A stretch of DNA of 64,000 bases from Lepidurus packardi (Eukaryota; Arthropoda; Branchiopoda; Notostraca; Triopsidae): contig JAKZAN010000004.1 of the NCBI GenBank assembly GCA_023053545.1, positions 2,728,001 to 2,792,000 of the forward strand. Reading direction: 5' to 3'. The number at the start of each line of letters is the position of its first letter. The first letter of the stretch is position 1. The translations under genes were made by a program, and so were the position numbers. The notes below the pieces were generated by a model. It did no database searches. It saw nothing but the letters and a program-made list of their open reading frames with translations, and had not been told where the DNA came from. This document shows positions 38,686 to 53,844 of this stretch, piece by piece.

Positions 38686-39047
38686 CTGAAATTATAACCC
38701 ATGTTCCGGACTGCCCCGGAAGGACAGAAGACTTGTATAAGTGAACCTTGACCCGTGACTCCGTTATCCGGTTAATTGACGAGACCTACACTGTGACTTG
38801 ACCGTTGGATTCCTTCTGGTCATCGATAACCATGAGACTAAGAAAATTACCTGACCTTTCGTAGAATCATCACTTCTGACGTTAACTACACGACTGAACA
38901 TCGACTATATATACCCCATGTTTAACGCTAAAAGTTAGTCCAAAACGAACATCAATACATCATCTATCCACTAAATCCAGTTGACTTGATAGTATCACCT
39001 TCTAGCCAAAGTTACTTGTTAAGGACGTTATTTTTGATCCGTAACAA
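38686..39047 (+). repeat. Inverted copy of the 5' flank found at 56.2-56.6 kb
   Basis: This stretch reads, on the plus strand, as roughly 90% the same as the minus strand of about 56565-56178. The match includes the TATA-like tatatata with flanking ccccatgttt, the run from ctgacgttaacta onward, and a shared tail to gttaattttgatc (with small changes). It lacks a short direct duplication (cctaacgaacaccaat) present in the 56-kb copy and carries a few small indels. At 56 kb the sequence is the upstream region of a Vps62-like pseudogene. Here nothing coding follows downstream, so it is a solitary promoter-region copy. Confidence 0.85.
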
Positions 39048-40836
39048 CCCATATTAAGGCTTTCGGTATAGCACAGCTTTCTGTTAAGATACCATGGGAA
39101 ATGCAGAAACACTCTTACGTACAAAGTACTAATATTTTTTACAGAATTTCTTGACAGTAATGCAGCTACTACGAATAAAAAGGGTGCGTCATTTCCACTT
39201 TTCTTGTTTTTGCCTTCGTTAGTTTGAAAAAAACACATCAGTGCTTCACTTACGCAAAAATAAGCAAAATCACACATTAGGAACTGTCACCCTGAGAATG
39301 TGATTTTAATGTGATTTTTAGGAAAAACTGCACGCAAATTGAGCATGTGATGATAAAGTTATCAGGCACGCCGTTCTATACGCGGAACCAATGCGCGTTC
39401 ATATAACCCATGCAAAGCAATGCGCGTTCATATAACCCATGCAAAGCAATGCGCACCACATTACGGCGGCTAGGCTATACGGGAAGCCGTTGAAAGTTCT
39501 ATGCATTACTTAGTGTTTTTAAACTAACAATGATGTGGATATCGTCGGAATCAGGGCTTCGGCAAGGATCAATACAGTAGAAGTGCGATTCTTAGGGAAT
39601 TCCACTTTTCCGCAAGTACTCTCGTCTTCATCTACCATACTCGAAGTATTCCCACTCGTGCCACTAAGGACTGCTTTATTCTGAAGACATCGAGGTTAGT
39701 CTAGGTAAAAATCAAGGTATGGGGTTAAGCATTGCAATATTGAATCGATACGAAAGTGTGGCTTACTACAAATCGGACCGCTGTCATTCCATATTCTCGT
39801 AGACTCTCAAGTACTTTGCAACTGTCTAACGAATTGCGAATTATGAAACGTGTAATATCCTGTAGTACATGCGTGAATTACTTGCTCTCCTGGGTCATGC
39901 AAGATTTTTATAGGCAGTACATAGTTAAGATATTACATTAATATAGTTAAGATATTACATTCCTTACCGGAAATTTGAAAAGCAAAACAAAGCAAGTACA
40001 CGAAAATTAAACACTGCATGCTTGTACCAGTCAAAGAATTACCTTTGCGAAGATTTGCAAGGTTTTGGTCAAAGTATTTTCTCGAATGAAACGTGTCACT
40101 TTACTGATTTTCCACACGCAAAATATTCTGGTCTATTCTGTATTAAAAGCCTTTGTCACTCAGTAAACATCATCAAATGTGGATCAAGATTAAGGATAAG
40201 ATCAAGGATACGATTAATAAAAATCGCTTTATTTCTGGTGAAATTTTTATGCGATAGAATTAGCAAGAACCTACTTCTACTTCTGGATCTTACACCGATT
40301 AGATAAGCCGTTAGGTCATAATAGTGTACACTCGGCACTGATATTATTATCTAATGAGCTTTTTGCAGTCACTATAAGAATACTTAAACCGCGCATTTTG
40401 ACAAAGAATTTTTCCTTTTCTCGGTACTCATTTAATTCATTCAAAATTAACCAAAAGAATGAGAAAAATATCTTTTTTTTTTTTGCTCCGAAAAAGGGGT
40501 CCATTGTAGTAAAGCAAACTGATCCGATCCTAGACGCTGATTTCCCCCGACAGCCAATCTCACAAATCAGCTTCCGACAAGACCAGACGCCGAATCCCCG
40601 GAACACTTGTTGCTACACTTAAGCTTTCTACGCCCTCTCGCCCAATAAATATCTCAACTAGCCCAACGATACCCGGCAACCTCATAAATCTCCACAAAAT
40701 CCTATTTTCTCCTCTCCTACCCTAACTTGTACTATCTGAAGGGCCTTGCAGAGAAATGGTCATTTATTTGGCTTCCGAAAAAAAAAATACATTTCCTCTC
40801 GCAAAATCTCTCCGAACCCATTCTTTACCTCCTCAC
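39048..40836. other. Intergenic, small repeats only
   Basis: Downstream of the inverted flank copy and 3' of CDC5L. It contains the 29-bp tandem repeat and a 22-bp direct repeat (agttaagatattacatt) at about 39921-39960. No gene recognised. Confidence 0.5.
39389..39446. repeat. Tandem repeat, two copies of 29 bp
   Basis: Two identical 29-base units containing atgcgcgttcatataaccca, followed by an eight-base partial third copy. Recent local duplication with no obvious function. Confidence 0.9.
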
Positions 40837-45341
<4,505 letters not shown>

Positions 45342-46034
45342 GTTGGCGAAATTTCAGTTCTGATTATTAGAGAAAACTACAAAATAGAGCAAACTTGGTA
45401 ACGAATGTTCATAACAACACTTCCCAAGCTTTTCTTCATTTAATGGAGGATATGAACGACAACAGCAGCAAGCAGTTGACAAAGGGCCTCTAAAATAATT
45501 CTAAACTGGCGGCGCCAATAGGTAAAGCTAGGAACTATTCCTCATTTCAAGAAAACGCATTTTGCCTTTTCAAAATTTATATTATCTGTGGTTGTAAAAA
45601 TGCATACAAATTATAATAAAAAAGTATCCCTGTAAGATTCTAAATTTAAATCAGTTAGCTTACACACATTATAAATTAAATAATTTCACTCAGTGATTCT
45701 TGTAAACTTATTTATAAGTAAACAGCACTGTGTATAACATTGTGTTTCCCGCCAAACAAGCAGATGAAAAAAGTCCCAATCCCGCAATTGGAGCTCCAGA
45801 CCTTGGCGACCCGTTTGGAAGACACAAGAGCAACCTTGTTTTATTGTTCTGCCATGCTAGTGTCTAGGGCATGTGGTTGTTTTGGACTTCCCGGAAGAAA
45901 ATAATCGCATTTTCAAAGTATTGCGGAAGAACGTTGTGATAAAAGCTTTGTTAAGTGGTACGATTTGCCCATACTTTCGAGAACTTGCATCATTGAATTG
46001 TTTAAACAAGTGTAGTGTTATAAATCAGAAAATT
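45342..46034. promoter_or_regulatory. Bidirectional promoter region of CDC5L and EEF1AKMT1
   Basis: About 690 bases separate the two divergent start codons. A perfect E2F-type site (tttcccgccaaa) lies at 45745-45756, and a second GC-rich palindromic block (tggcggcgcca) near 45509. No TATA box is obvious. The arrangement suggests a shared housekeeping, possibly cell-cycle-responsive, promoter. E2F binding is inferred from the motif alone. Confidence 0.5.
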
Positions 46035-46966
46035 ATGGAAGATCAAGAAGACCAAGAAACTCTTTCTCCAGACACGTTGGCTGCTCTGACGGAGTTTTTG
46101 AACGAAAAGGAGGAACGAAATCGGCGATTGCAAGCCGTTTTGGAAAGTAATAGTGGAGCTGCTGACCTCGAACTAGATGAAGATTGGGTAAAACTTTCTC
46201 TCTAAACTTTCTTTATTATATTTCTATTATATTGCTATTCCATTAGCCGCGTTCACAGGTCTGCTATATTCTAATCGCAATCGTCCATTTTTGTAGCAAC
46301 TCAGCCAGTTTTGGTATGATGACGCAACCTGTCAAACGCTTGTAAAGGAAATTTTGAGGTTAAGAAATGCCGATCCATCTAATACGGAAATGAGGATAGC
46401 TTGCGTATCTTGTCCTACACTTTATCAGTCCATTCGCTTAGCAAAACTCGAAAATATTAATGGTAAATCACAAAATAATCCAGTAGTATTCCAAAAATTC
46501 TTTTAAATTAAAAAACGAAAGTATGATTAGATAAAAAGTTAGAAATTATTGAATAGTGAAGTTGCTCGAGTTTGACACACGTTTCGCAGCCTATGGAGAA
46601 GACTTTGTTTTATACGATTTCAGCTCTCCTTTGGATCTACCAATAGACTTTCGATCCTCTTTCGACCTTGTTGTAGCTGATCCGCCTTTTTTATCAGAGG
46701 AGTGTCTGACCAAAACAGCTGTTACCGTACGGTACCTTACAAAGGGTCCTATTATACTGTGCACAGGTACTTAAACCTTCTATCTTTCTAAAGAAGCATG
46801 ATTTAAATAAATATGGTTACGAAAAACAGGAGCTGTGATGACTGAGCTAGCTAAACGCCTGCTAAGTGTTAATCCATCTTCGCGTTTTTACCCCAAACAT
46901 AAAAACAATCTAGCCAATGAGTTTCGGTGTTTCACAAATTACGATATCGACTCTTTTCTGGATTAA
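46035..46966 (+). CDS. EEF1AKMT1: EEF1A lysine methyltransferase 1 (N6AMT2-like)
   Basis: Four exons (46035-46187, 46297-46462, 46557-46766, 46830-46966) join in frame to 221 residues, close to the human protein's 214. The family is an S-adenosylmethionine-dependent methyltransferase that modifies a lysine (Lys79 in human) of elongation factor eEF1A in the cytoplasm. The N-terminal helix is [27 protein letters not shown] and the cofactor-binding region ([13 protein letters not shown]) follow. The catalytic DPPF motif is at about 148-151 inside [15 protein letters not shown], and the C-terminal part is [14 protein letters not shown]. The ATG chosen matches the family start; an in-frame ORF extends upstream but reads as 5' UTR. 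Confidence 0.95.
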
Positions 46967-47571
46967 TTACCTTAAATACATGATGTCATTTGACTTTATT
47001 GCCTTTCAAGATAGCTTACCTTCTTGTTCTAAAAGTATGCAAGATTTAAAAAAAAAAATTGATAGTACTAAAAAAAAACCTTTCTGACAGTACCAAAGAA
47101 GCGCTCTTGAACACAAGTGGCAGCACAGATGCATTTCTAGAGAATTTGTTTCTTAATTGATTTAGAAAATTTCACTTAATTTTTTTCCAATGCGCGAGAA
47201 GTCAAAATAAGTTGGGAACTTTTCCACTAAGCTTAAATTGACTAGATTTGATAATCATGGTTTTTAAATTATTCGATTATTTTCTAGTTATCATGTGGGT
47301 CATTTTGTGCGCATGACACGTTTTATGCGCAAAAGCATGCGCGTTCAAATACGATCAAAAGCGCGTTAAATCTTACGCCACCTGACGGCAGATAGGAAGA
47401 CACTAGCTAAAGTTAATTACTTCGGAGAGCTTTAACATTGTGATAGGAAGAAGAAATAAGCGAATTAATTTTTTTATTAGAAAAACTGTATTTCGTTTTT
47501 TGTATAAAAACTGTATTTCTTGTTTCAAAAGGCGTTACAGGGGTTTGTGTTTCAAGAAGAAAGCTTAATAA
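46967..47571. other. Convergent 3' flanks, nothing recognised
   Basis: AT-rich spacer between the end of EEF1AKMT1 and the 3' end of the first cuticle gene. No gene or repeat recognised. Confidence 0.5.
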
Positions 47572-48879
47572 TTAGTAAGCTGGGGCAGGCTGGTGTTTGG
47601 GAGCAACAGGTGCAGGACGGTGGTACATGGGAGCTTGATATTTAGGGGTTTCAACGTGAGGAGCTACGTATTTAGGAGTTTCCATTCGGGGAGCTTCATA
47701 CCTGGGTGTTTCAAGGCGGGGAGCTACATGTTTAGGAGTTTCAACTCGTGGAGCTTCATATTTAGGTGCTTCAACCCGCGGAGCTACGTACTTAGGAACT
47801 TCGTATTTAGGCGTTTCCATTCGTGGAGTTTCGTATCTGGGTGTTTCCATTCGTGGAGCTTCATACTTAGGCGTTTCAACTTGAGGAGCTACGTATTTAG
47901 GAGTTTCCATTCGGGGAGCTTCATACCTGGGTGTTTCAACTCGTGGAGCTACATATTTAGGAGTTTCCATTCGGGGAGCTTCATACCTGGGTGTTTCAGC
48001 TCGTGGAGCTACATATTTAGGAGTTTCAACCCGCGGAGCTACATACTTAGGAACTTCGTATTTAGGCGTTTCCAGTCGTGGAGTTTCGTATCTGGGTGTT
48101 TCCATTCGTGGAACTTCATACCTAGGCGTTTCAACTCGGGGAGCTACGTACTTAGAAGCTTCATATTTAGGGGTTTCAACTCTTGGAGCTACGTATTTCG
48201 GCGTTTCTGTTCGTGGAGCTTCGTATTTAGGCGTTTCTACCCGTGGAGCTTCATACCTAGGCGTTTCAACCCGGGGAGCTTCGTATTTGGGTTTTTCTGT
48301 TCGGGGAGTTTCATATTTAGGTGTTTCAACTCGGGGAGTTTCGTATTTAGGAGCAGAATAAGAAGTCATGCTAGATGCAGTATGAGCAGCACCGCCATAC
48401 AATTGTTCGAAGGAGAGTTTAGGGAGAGAGGGCAGCATGGCAGCAATTTCGGCCGGTACTGGAGGAGGAGTTGGCAAATGGTCTCCCACTGGCCTGTATC
48501 CGTTTTCGTCGGCAACCCAGGACATGGAGAACTGTTGACCGTCAGGTGATGTCCAGTGGGTTGCTCCTTCGTTAACAGTGCCGGTTCCCTCGCCAACAAG
48601 CTTCTGGGACTGAATTTCTTCTCGGTGTACGCTATCAGAGCTGTCGAAACTGTTGAATCAGAGATATAGAAGTTTTAGAAATTTCCTTTTTTTAAAGAAA
48701 AATTTTTAAAAAGCGTTGAAGTTAAGCTTAGGTTACCTGAAGCTGGAGCTGCCGTCCAAGTTGCGGATATCAGATTGATACTGGATTGTAGCTCTGTCGG
48801 ATTCTACTTTCACTGGACCGTAACGGACCGTTCCAGCTGCAGCAACAGCCAAAAAGGCAGCGAGAATGAAGAACTTCAT
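47572..48879 (-). CDS. RR-1 cuticle protein with long proline-rich decapeptide repeat tail (gene A)
   Basis: Exons 48879-48737 and 48649-47572 join to 406 residues. MKFFILAAFLAVAAAGT is the signal peptide; cleavage is probably after AAAG. Residues about 35-120 form the chitin-binding Rebers-Riddiford domain of the RR-1 type, with the core WVADENGYRPVGDHLPTPPP. From about residue 150 to 385 the protein is a run of degenerate ten-residue units of the form P-K/R-Y-E/V-A-P-R-V/M-E-T, about two dozen of them, ending APAPAY-like. Such proteins are secreted by epidermis and bind chitin in the exoskeleton. The tail is much longer than in the neighbouring paralogs. The plus strand opposite the repeat is also open, which is a by-product of the repeat. 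A TATA box lies at 48971-48978. Confidence 0.92.
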
Positions 48880-48970
48880 TTTTGACTCAGTAGCCTACTG
48901 TTGACAGTGAGCGAGCTAGTTGATTGAGAGATGCGAGTGTTGAAGTGAACTTTGGACTTCCATTGCAGTC

Positions 48971-48978
48971 CTTTTATA
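48971..48978 (-). promoter_or_regulatory. TATA box of cuticle gene A
   Basis: Minus strand reads agtataaaaggactgcaa, about 95 bases upstream of the start codon. The same arrangement, TATAAAAGG then a short spacer and a TGCAA or similar, stands before the other cuticle genes of the cluster. Confidence 0.6.
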
Positions 48979-48979
48979 C

Positions 48980-49939
48980 TACTTTTGCAATCCTTTTAAA
49001 CTCTTGTCAACGGACTGTGCCTTAGCCAAAAAAATTACTTCTTTACGTACTTCCCCTTTCTCTTTTAATCTCTCTACCTCTCGCTTTCCCTTTGACCTAG
49101 TGTTCTGCTTTCGACCTTAGGGGGAGAGTACCAATATCGACGAGGCACTTGCGGATGGGTGTACATAAAATGCGGTGCATCGATACCCCTAAGTTTCGAT
49201 CTATGTCAAGGACAAGGTTATCTTGCAATAAATATTGCTGTTTTTCAGTTTGGAACAGTTTTAAATATGCGTATGTTCATCTCAAAGACGAAACGCGTGG
49301 GGCTTGAGCGAGTAGATTCAAATGATGAGCCAAAGCAGGCACTGCTGTTTTATAAAAAAAAAGTATTATGTGTTTTGCGATTATATGGCGGAATACTAGC
49401 CATGTTTGATTGACACATCGCACTCTCAGTGTTTAAAAGCTTTAGAATGAGTTCTGTTTGCCTCGCTTTGTTATAGGTTTCTAAGATATTTTGTTTTCAC
49501 CGTGCTGTAACTATTCAATTATGAATTTAATTATGAATTAACTTAATTATGCAAGAATTAAGCAGTGTACAGAGCTTATTGAAGACTATGTACTTGGGAT
49601 AAATACGTAATCTGGCGTACTAACCCTAAACTGAACACTTGTTAACTTTCAATGTTATGAAAGTATACTCCTATTAGACTTATTCTTATTAGAGCGAATA
49701 GGTTTGAGTTCGTTTTTGAATAATGATACTTATGGGTATTTTAGAATGAGATTTTGTTTAAGTTAATTTCTATTGATGAATTACGATAAATTTGTTCGTG
49801 GTGGTCCTGGATAGCTGTAAGTAGTATCATTTACATTTAAAGTCATCTAGTAAACTACAAAAGTCTAATTTGATCTAGATTTGTGTATTGTCGTTTTGTA
49901 CTAAAAAAATATAATTTGCTGGTTAGGCAAGGGAGTATT
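48980..49939. other. Intergenic, nothing recognised
   Basis: Upstream of cuticle gene A and 3' of the frameshifted copy B. AT-rich with short open frames only. Confidence 0.5.
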
Positions 49940-50524
49940 TTAGTAAGAGGGCTTGTGATCCTTGTGCGTATGTACTGAAACAATAGGTGCTTCGTACTTT
50001 GGCGCAGCATAAGCAGCAGTACCGTACGATTGTTCGTTGGAGTGCTTACGCAGAGTCTGTAGCATGGCAGCAATCTCGGTAGGAACTGGAGGAGGAGTGG
50101 GGAGATGGTCTCCTGTGGGTTGGAATCCGTTCTCGTCAGCGACCCAGGATATGGACATCTTCTGGCCGTCAGGAGCAACCCATTGAGTGGATCCCTTGCT
50201 GACAGTGCCGTATTCTTTGCCGATTTGCTTTTGCGGCAGAGCTTCTTCTCGGTTGATGGAATCCGAGCTGGCGAAACTGTCACGTCGAAGAACAAACCAA
50301 CTTGTAGTGAAAGCAAATACTTGTCAGAACAAGGGAAATAGTTTCAACTTACCTAAAGCTTGAACTGCCGTCCTGGTTGCGAACATCGGACTGGCTCAAG
50401 ATGGTAGCATGCTCGGCTTCTCTTCGACCGGCGCCGTAAGGGAGCGCTTGCGTTTGAGCGGGACCGTAAGGGATGGTTCCAGCTGCAGCTACTGCCAAGA
50501 GGGCGGCAAGAATGAAAACTTCAT
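49940..50524 (-). pseudogene. RR-1 cuticle gene copy B with frameshift in the signal peptide
   Basis: Two exons, 50524-50353 and 50276-49940, match the intact paralogs in splice sites and in the RR-1 domain (SWVADENGFQPTGDHLPTPP). The start reads atgaagttttcattc where intact copies read atgaagtttttcattc, so one T is missing after codon 2-3 and the natural ATG runs into a stop within about twelve codons. The rest of the frame is open through FILAALLAVAAAG to the end, HKDHKPSY, and the TATA box at 50593-50601 is intact. No upstream in-frame ATG gives a plausible signal peptide. It is either a very young pseudogene, a polymorphic null allele or an assembly error. The C-terminal tail is also shorter than in genes D, E and F. 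Confidence 0.8.
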
Positions 50525-50692
50525 GTTGAATCGGTGCTCCTAGCAGTGGAAGGATGCAAGTGTTAGACTGAAGTTTCCCTTTCGTTGCAGGCCTTTTTAT
50601 ACTTGACTTGTGCATGCATGTGTGCTTTGACTGAAGGGGAGATAGCCCTTTCATTCCGAACCAGGTCAAGATCAACGTGAGCTGATCTTTGG

Positions 50693-51013
50693 AAAATATT
50701 TACTCGTAAATGTACAGTATATTTTAAAAATTGCCAAAACTTATCCAATACTTTTGTTAACCTATTTAGACCAATACTTCGGCTATCTTATCTAAAATTA
50801 AAACTACCAAGCTGAATAATGTAGTCTCGTAAAATTTTTATTCGTCAATATAGCAATAAATTCTAAAGTATTTACTCGTACATTTGTAGTATACTCTATT
50901 TTTAAAATGGCCCAAACTTGTCCAGGACGCTGTGTTTAGCTTCTTTAGTCCGATAATTCGTCTATCTTATCTAAAATTGACATTACCAAGCTAAAAATGA
51001 GATAGTCGGAGGA
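50693..51013. repeat. Diverged tandem duplication, period about 172 bp
   Basis: The segments at about 50693-50835 and 50866-51013 share atttactcgta, a tatattttaaaa-like run, accaatacttcg/gtccgataattcg, ctatcttatctaaaatt and accaagct. Upstream of cuticle copy B, function unknown. A smaller near-repeat (aaaatgttgagtg) follows at about 51128-51200. Confidence 0.6.
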
Positions 51014-51546
51014 ACGCCTGAGGTGAAGTCTATCACGATCTTCTGTATTTCTAATTAGCGTTGATTTTTCTTGGCAAAATCGACGATAGAAATCGGCTTC
51101 TTTTGATCGGCAAATCATTGCCTTAGACAAAATGTTGAGTGTAATAACCACTGTAATTTGAAAGTGCAATAACAAAATGTTGAGTGAACTAACTATAACT
51201 TGAAATTGAAACAACTTCTCATTTACCAAATGGTGGCTGCCGAGGTGCAAAAGACTTCAAGGAATAACGCAATTGATCAAGAAATGTATTTTGGTCACTT
51301 GAGCAATTGACCATAGATTCATAGAAGGTGGGTATGAACACCTTATTTTAGTTCCAATAGTTTTTGTGGCTATTTTTTTAAGGTTTACGGAACTGTTTCG
51401 AAATGTTGGGTTAAATTCACGTTCTAACGATTCTGATCAGTCGCGAATAAAGATAATGAATAGAAACTCGTAATTCGTGAAAGGATTTTGGTGGTAAAAA
51501 CTATATATTTTTTCATGGAAATTGATACAGTAATTAGGTTATTGAG
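51014..51546. other. Intergenic, nothing recognised
   Basis: AT-rich spacer between the tandem duplication and the next cuticle fragment. No coding signal. Confidence 0.5.
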
Positions 51547-51820
51547 AACTTAGTAAGTTAGTCTGTAGTTTGTATGTACTGGAACTAGAGTAACCGGGGC
51601 TTCGTATTTGGGCATTGGATCTTTGGAGCAACGTACTTCGGGGCTTCATAATTAGGAACTTCAGTTCGTGGAGTTTTCTTACTTGGGAGCAGCAAAGGCT
51701 GTCATACTAGGAGCACTATAAGCAGTACCGCCATATAATTCCTGGTGAGAAAGTTTAGGAAGCGTAGGGAGCATTGCAGCAATCTCGGCCGGTACTGGAG
51801 GAGGAGTGGGCAGATGGCAG
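51547..51820 (-). pseudogene. RR-1 cuticle gene fragment (copy C)
   Basis: Only the 3' part of exon 2 is left. It reads LPTPPPVPAEIAAML and SHQELYGGTAYSAPSMTAFAAPK, then an in-frame TAA and frameshifts replace the usual YETPRVE tail. Exon 1, the intron and the first half of the RR-1 domain are missing; similarity stops at about 51820. Clearly a decayed duplicate. Confidence 0.85.
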
Positions 51821-52113
51821 ATACTAATCTTGTATCTGTAAGTATAGAATAAGGTAGCCTGAAGGTTAGACTTATACATGGTCACTCCGTTTTCATGGTT
51901 GTAGTTCTTTTTTATTGATTTATCGGGTCCGTCTTATGATTTTGGTACCTAGCAAGTCTGTGTTCGTTTTCTCATGTTTAGGTTCGATGTGAATTCAAGT
52001 ATGACTTGTTTACGCTCAGAATGGAAGTTTGGCCAATTATTGGTTGATGTTTAAAATGTTTATTTTCTTTCATATAAAGCATATATTGTAGTCATAATAC
52101 AGGAATAATTAGT

Positions 52114-52753
52114 TTAGTATGTCTTTTTGTAAATGGTGGGCGCAGGAACCGGAGCAGTGGGAACTTGGTACTTGGGAGCTTCGTACTTAGGAACTACAAC
52201 TCGCGGAGTTTCGTACTTGGGAGCAGCATAGGCTGTCGTACCAGGAGCAGCATAAGCAGCACCACCATACAGTTGTTCGTAGCTGAGTCTAGGGAGAGTA
52301 GGGAGCATGGCAGCAATCTCGGCCGGTACCGGAGGAGGAGTGGGCAAGTGGTCTCCTGTTGGACGGAATCCGTTCTCGTCGGCAACCCAGGACATGGAGA
52401 TCTGTTGGCCGTCAGGTGCTACGTATTGGGTCGATCCTTGGTTGACAGTGCCGACTCCCGTACCCATTTGCTTTTGATGCTGCTTTTCTTCTCGGTTAAT
52501 GGAATCGGAGCTGGCGTAACTATCGAACAAAGAATATTTACCACAAACTTTTAAAAAGGATTAGAACTTGTACTAGTTACCTAAAGCTCGAGCTGCCGTC
52601 CTCGTTGCGGGTATCGGATTCGCTCAAAATGGTAGCGTGCACGACTTCTCTATGACCGGCGCCGTAAGACATGGCTTCGGTGTGAGCGGAACCGTAAGGG
52701 ATGGTTCCAGCTGCAGCAACTGCTAAGAGGGCGGCAAGAATGAAAAACTTCAT
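52114..52753 (-). CDS. RR-1 cuticle protein (gene D)
   Basis: Exons 52753-52581 and 52519-52114 join across a 61-base intron to 192 residues. Signal peptide MKFFILAALLAVAAAGT. A short variable segment follows (YGSAHTEAMSYGAGHREVVH), then DTRNEDGSSSFSYASSDSIN and the RR-1 chitin-binding core WVADENGFRPTGDHLPTPPP. The tail contains YETPRVVVPKYEAPKYQVP and ends in IYKKTY. Structural protein of soft or flexible cuticle by family. The intron is almost identical to that of gene F, 9 kb away. TATA box at 52839-52846. Confidence 0.93.
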
Positions 52754-52838
52754 GTTGACTCGGTTACTGCTAGTAGTGGAAGAGCTGGTTGGTGGAATCA
52801 GGCAAGTGTTGGACTGAAGTTTATCATCCATTGCAGTC

Positions 52839-52846
52839 CTTATATA
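52839..52846 (-). promoter_or_regulatory. TATA box of cuticle gene D
   Basis: Minus strand tatataag followed by gactgcaatgg, about 90 bases before the start codon. Same architecture as the TATA boxes of genes A, E and F. Confidence 0.6.
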
Positions 52847-52853
52847 CTTGACT

Positions 52854-53252
52854 TTAGAATCACGTACGCACTGACGGGAGGGGTTAACCCTTTAGTTAGT
52901 AAAACCTTTCCCTTCCAAACGAGCCCAAGGACAAAGTTTTAAAGCCTCACAATATTTGGAAGATCATTATGTGTTTAGGTCGAAGTACTTTCGCCACACG
53001 GAAAAACAAACTATCTCAGGTCATCGTCATCCCAAGCGTTGGTTCAACACTGCTTTTAGCTTCGTCATGACAAGAAACAAGGTCTGGGTATGAAAAACGT
53101 CCATCGCTAATCCATAGCGTACGGAGAACGTGAATCGTCACCTATGTTATATTAAATACGGAATTTATTTGTGCGCTTATTTAAAGTGGATATCTAAGTA
53201 TTCGACGTAAGAATATTAAAGTCGTGTTTTTCATATTTCTTGTGCTTTAATA
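52854..53252. other. Upstream flank of cuticle gene D
   Basis: Upstream of gene D as far as the MITE. Presumed regulatory sequence; no gene recognised. Confidence 0.45.
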
Positions 53253-53438
53253 AAGTGGTTTTCAAACTTTTTCGTTTGCGGCTCATTAGCACTGTATCCC
53301 CAATTCGCCGCGGCGCCCCTACTAGCCCACTGCCGGGCATGAGGGCTGCAGCCCGCAGATTATAGGAATCTTTAGCGGCGCCCCTACTAGCTCACTGCCG
53401 GCACGAGGGAGCCGCGGCGCTCAGCTTGAGAACCGCTG
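53253..53438. mobile_element. hAT-type MITE, 186 bp, with 8-bp target-site duplication
   Basis: The element begins aagtggttttcaaact and ends agcttgagaaccgctg. These are imperfect terminal inverted repeats of the CAGnGGTTCTCAA type known from hAT (Zaphod/Charlie-like) elements. It is flanked by an exact 8-base duplication, ctttaata, at 53245-53252 and 53439-53446, which is the diagnostic hAT target-site length. It is GC-rich inside, unlike its surroundings, and holds two copies of gcggcgcccctactagc followed by a cactgccgg motif. It is too short to code for a transposase. Confidence 0.85.
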
Positions 53439-53446
53439 CTTTAATA

Positions 53447-53844
53447 TGTATTATTTGGTCTTAAGTTATATTAGTCGACTATTGCTTTTTCTTTACTTTG
53501 TTATTAGATAGTTAAAATCTGCAGGCTATATTTGGAGCATAGTCCAAATTGCGCACTCGTACTTTGTACTAATGTACTTGCTTCGTGATATTAGGAGTCT
53601 ATAGAGTACCGCCGCTTGAAGACTTGACCCATATGGTCACTCGGTCTTCCTGGTTGTATTTCCCTTTTATTGATTTAACAAGTCCATCTTTATGGTGTTG
53701 CGACCTAACAAATCTAGCTTCATTTTCGCATGTTTACGTTTCATTTACGAATGGAAGTTTGAATAAATCCTGTTTGATGTTTTAAATTTTGTATTCACTT
53801 CCATGTATAAAAGTCATAATTATGGCATATGAGAGTAAGAATTA
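53447..53844. repeat. Segment similar to 51885-52110
   Basis: From about 53635 to 53840 the sequence resembles 51885-52110 (shared tggtcactc, tttattgattta, cgcatgttta/ctcatgttta, and an ataaaag-type end). It precedes a cuticle gene 3' end in both places. The stretch 53447-53630 shows nothing. Confidence 0.6.

Noticed and set aside
47593-48549. A 318-codon open frame on the plus strand opposite cuticle gene A
   Set aside because: It is a by-product of the 30-base repeat being open on both strands. It has no splice signals or start context, and its translation is a meaningless Ser/Phe/Arg repeat. The minus strand gives a signal peptide, a correct intron and an RR-1 domain.
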